From contig NZ_FNSW01000001.1 in NCBI RefSeq assembly GCF_900104695.1, forward strand, positions 4,086,001-4,150,000: a stretch of 64,000 nucleotides of DNA. Direction: 5' to 3'. A program made the position numbers and the translations under genes. This document shows positions 63,052-64,000 of the stretch, piece after piece (the stretch's first letter is position 1; every line of letters starts with the position of its first letter). The notes under the pieces are model-generated. The model saw nothing but the letters and a program-made list of their open reading frames with translations. It was not told the origin of the DNA and did not search any database. Source of the stretch: Paenibacillus sp. GP183 (GTDB lineage: Bacteria > Bacillota > Bacilli > Paenibacillales > NBRC-103111).

Positions 63052-63683
63052 GTGAAACGATGAAGGCACTTGTTGTAGAAGATCATCCATTGATCGCTTT
63101 AGCTACAAAAGAGCTATTGGACAAGATCGATGGAATTAATGTCATTGGTATTGCATCAACGGGGAAACAGTGTATGGAATTGATGAGCAATCATCAGCCG
63201 CAATTGGTTTTCCTGGATTATACATTGCCGGATCAATTAGGAACCCAGATAGCTAAGGAAATCAAAGACGCTTATCCAGATGTGCATATCGTCATTTTTA
63301 CCGGAGTGGATACAACCGAGTTGTATAATAAGTTCATAGATTTGAAAGTAAGCGGAATTCTTTCCAAAGAAGCGAGTGTTAGAACGATTCATAATATGGT
63401 GAATTGTATATTGGACAATCATACGATGCTGCCTATCGGATTTTTTCATCAAACGCATATTAACGAACCGGTTAAAGGAAAGGAAATCCCGCTTCAGCAG
63501 GAAGAAATTTTGATCATGTCCCTGATGGTAAAAGGATCCACTATTGAGCAAATCGCCGATCAAATTCACATGAGCAGACGAACGGTAGATAATTATTTGA
63601 AAAAAATCTATGAAAAATTAGGAGTGCCATCAAGGATAAGCGCTGTGGAAAAATTCATTCAAAGCAAGTATTACTTATCTTGA
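63048..63683 (+). CDS. comA: ComA-like response regulator
   Basis: A 211-residue NarL/FixJ-type regulator. The receiver domain has VVEDHPLIA and phosphoacceptor Asp57 (LVFLDYTLPDQLG). The LuxR-type HTH is at about 148-205 (EEILIMSLMVKGSTIEQIADQIHMSRRTVDNYLKKIYEKLGV). Its start overlaps comP by four bases (ATGA). In Bacillus ComA-P turns on competence, surfactin and other density-controlled genes; targets here are unknown. Confidence 0.87.
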   Translation: MSETMKALVVEDHPLIALATKELLDKIDGINVIGIASTGKQCMELMSNHQPQLVFLDYTLPDQLGTQIAKEIKDAYPDVHIVIFTGVDTTELYNKFIDLKVSGILSKEASVRTIHNMVNCILDNHTMLPIGFFHQTHINEPVKGKEIPLQQEEILIMSLMVKGSTIEQIADQIHMSRRTVDNYLKKIYEKLGVPSRISAVEKFIQSKYYLS

Positions 63684-63700
63684 TTGTGGAGGAGCAGGGG

Positions 63701-64000
63701 TTGGAGAACACCATTATTGAACACATGCATGCTATAGTGGATGAACACATAGATGCCAAGGATTTAAATAAGCTGATCAAGCTGTTTATACAAGAGAAAT
63801 CCCAAGAGAAAAGTCCGTGGTCCACTATCACGAGATGCACTCATTTCATGCTGGGGGGCAATTCTCCCCAAATAGACCGCATTGCGGCGGCAACAGAATT
63901 GATCATGCTGGTACAGGATATTGTGGATGATTTACAGGACCAAGATCAAGAGAACAAGCCTTGGATGCAATGCGAACCCGCGTATACGCTGAATGCTGTT
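63701..64000 (+). CDS. comQ: ComQ-like isoprenyl transferase, truncated by the window end
   Basis: The first 100 codons are present. The diagnostic element is VQDIVDDLQDQDQENKPW at 71-88, with the first Asp-rich DDxxD motif of polyprenyl-synthase-like enzymes at 76-80 (DDLQD). ComQ modifies the Trp of ComX with a farnesyl or geranyl group and processes the precursor. TTG 63701 has GGAGGAG six bases upstream. An in-frame TTG at 63680 overlaps the comA stop. The gene follows comA closely, so it is the third gene of the operon. The second Asp-rich motif would lie beyond the window. Confidence 0.8.
   Translation, partial: MENTIIEHMHAIVDEHIDAKDLNKLIKLFIQEKSQEKSPWSTITRCTHFMLGGNSPQIDRIAAATELIMLVQDIVDDLQDQDQENKPWMQCEPAYTLNAV

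Noticed and set aside
1-64000. CRISPR arrays, tRNA or rRNA genes, insertion sequences, prophage
   Set aside because: No regularly spaced repeats, no cloverleaf or rRNA-like sequence and no transposase or phage structural gene were recognised by eye; a short degenerate element could still be missed.

Overview
The window looks like chromosomal DNA of a Paenibacillus-like endospore-forming Firmicute. Reasons seen in the sequence: strong AGGAGG ribosome binding sites, many T-tailed intrinsic terminators, a YesM/YesN two-component system, copper-amine-oxidase N-domain surface proteins, a DUF6526 protein, YdjO-like cold proteins, a VanW protein, intracellular protease IspA and a Com-type pheromone system. 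I saw no rRNA, tRNA, CRISPR array, transposase or phage module.

Layout. 0.1-3.8 kb: excisionase-like HTH protein, secreted stalk-domain protein, DcuS/CitA-type kinase and regulator. 4-6.8 kb: divergent SsuABC/TauABC-type ABC importer. 6.9-11.5 kb: SRPBCC protein with MerR regulator, MtaR-like LysR regulator with metE, and a multicopper oxidase remnant. 11.6-20.1 kb: ABM monooxygenase, GH36 alpha-galactosidase, AT-rich VanW gene, aldo/keto reductase, glutathionyl-hydroquinone-reductase-like protein, GNAT, CBS protein, thrC. 20.3-20.7 kb: a c-di-GMP-I (GEMM) riboswitch in front of a 32-aa holin-like toxin. 20.8-29.6 kb: ispA, a frameshifted M6 peptidase, DUF6526, PerR-box catalase, oxidoreductases, thioesterase, DUF4870. 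29.7-32.8 kb: a second GEMM riboswitch with terminator and 58-aa orphan protein, then an SGNH/MBOAT acylation pair. 32.9-41.3 kb: stalk-domain/PKD protein, adenine deaminase, VanY-like carboxypeptidase, amino-acid ABC importer, csp-ydjO. 41.9-52 kb: a sugar-sensing block (yesN, yesM, sugar-binding lipoprotein, chemoreceptor, mglBAC-like importer). 52-60.3 kb: TRM11-like methyltransferase, MOSC, thioesterase, fumC, a second csp-ydjO pair, FAD protein, YfiT-like protein, ECF sigma and anti-sigma. 60.4-64 kb: a rearranged ComQXPA quorum-sensing locus.

The most interesting item is at the right edge. A 58-aa ComX-like pheromone precursor ending in Gly-Gly-Trp-Asn lies divergent from a comP-comA-comQ operon, a gene order unlike Bacillus subtilis comQ-comX-comP-comA; comQ is cut by the window end but shows its Asp-rich prenyltransferase motif. 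Other notable points are the two c-di-GMP riboswitches attached to very small proteins, and the duplicated csp-ydjO module whose two leader hairpins show compensatory base changes. In the sugar block, tandem 21-bp-phased repeats lie just upstream of the mglB-like gene and a related copy lies upstream of the chemoreceptor, which suggests one AraC-type regulator controls uptake and taxis together.
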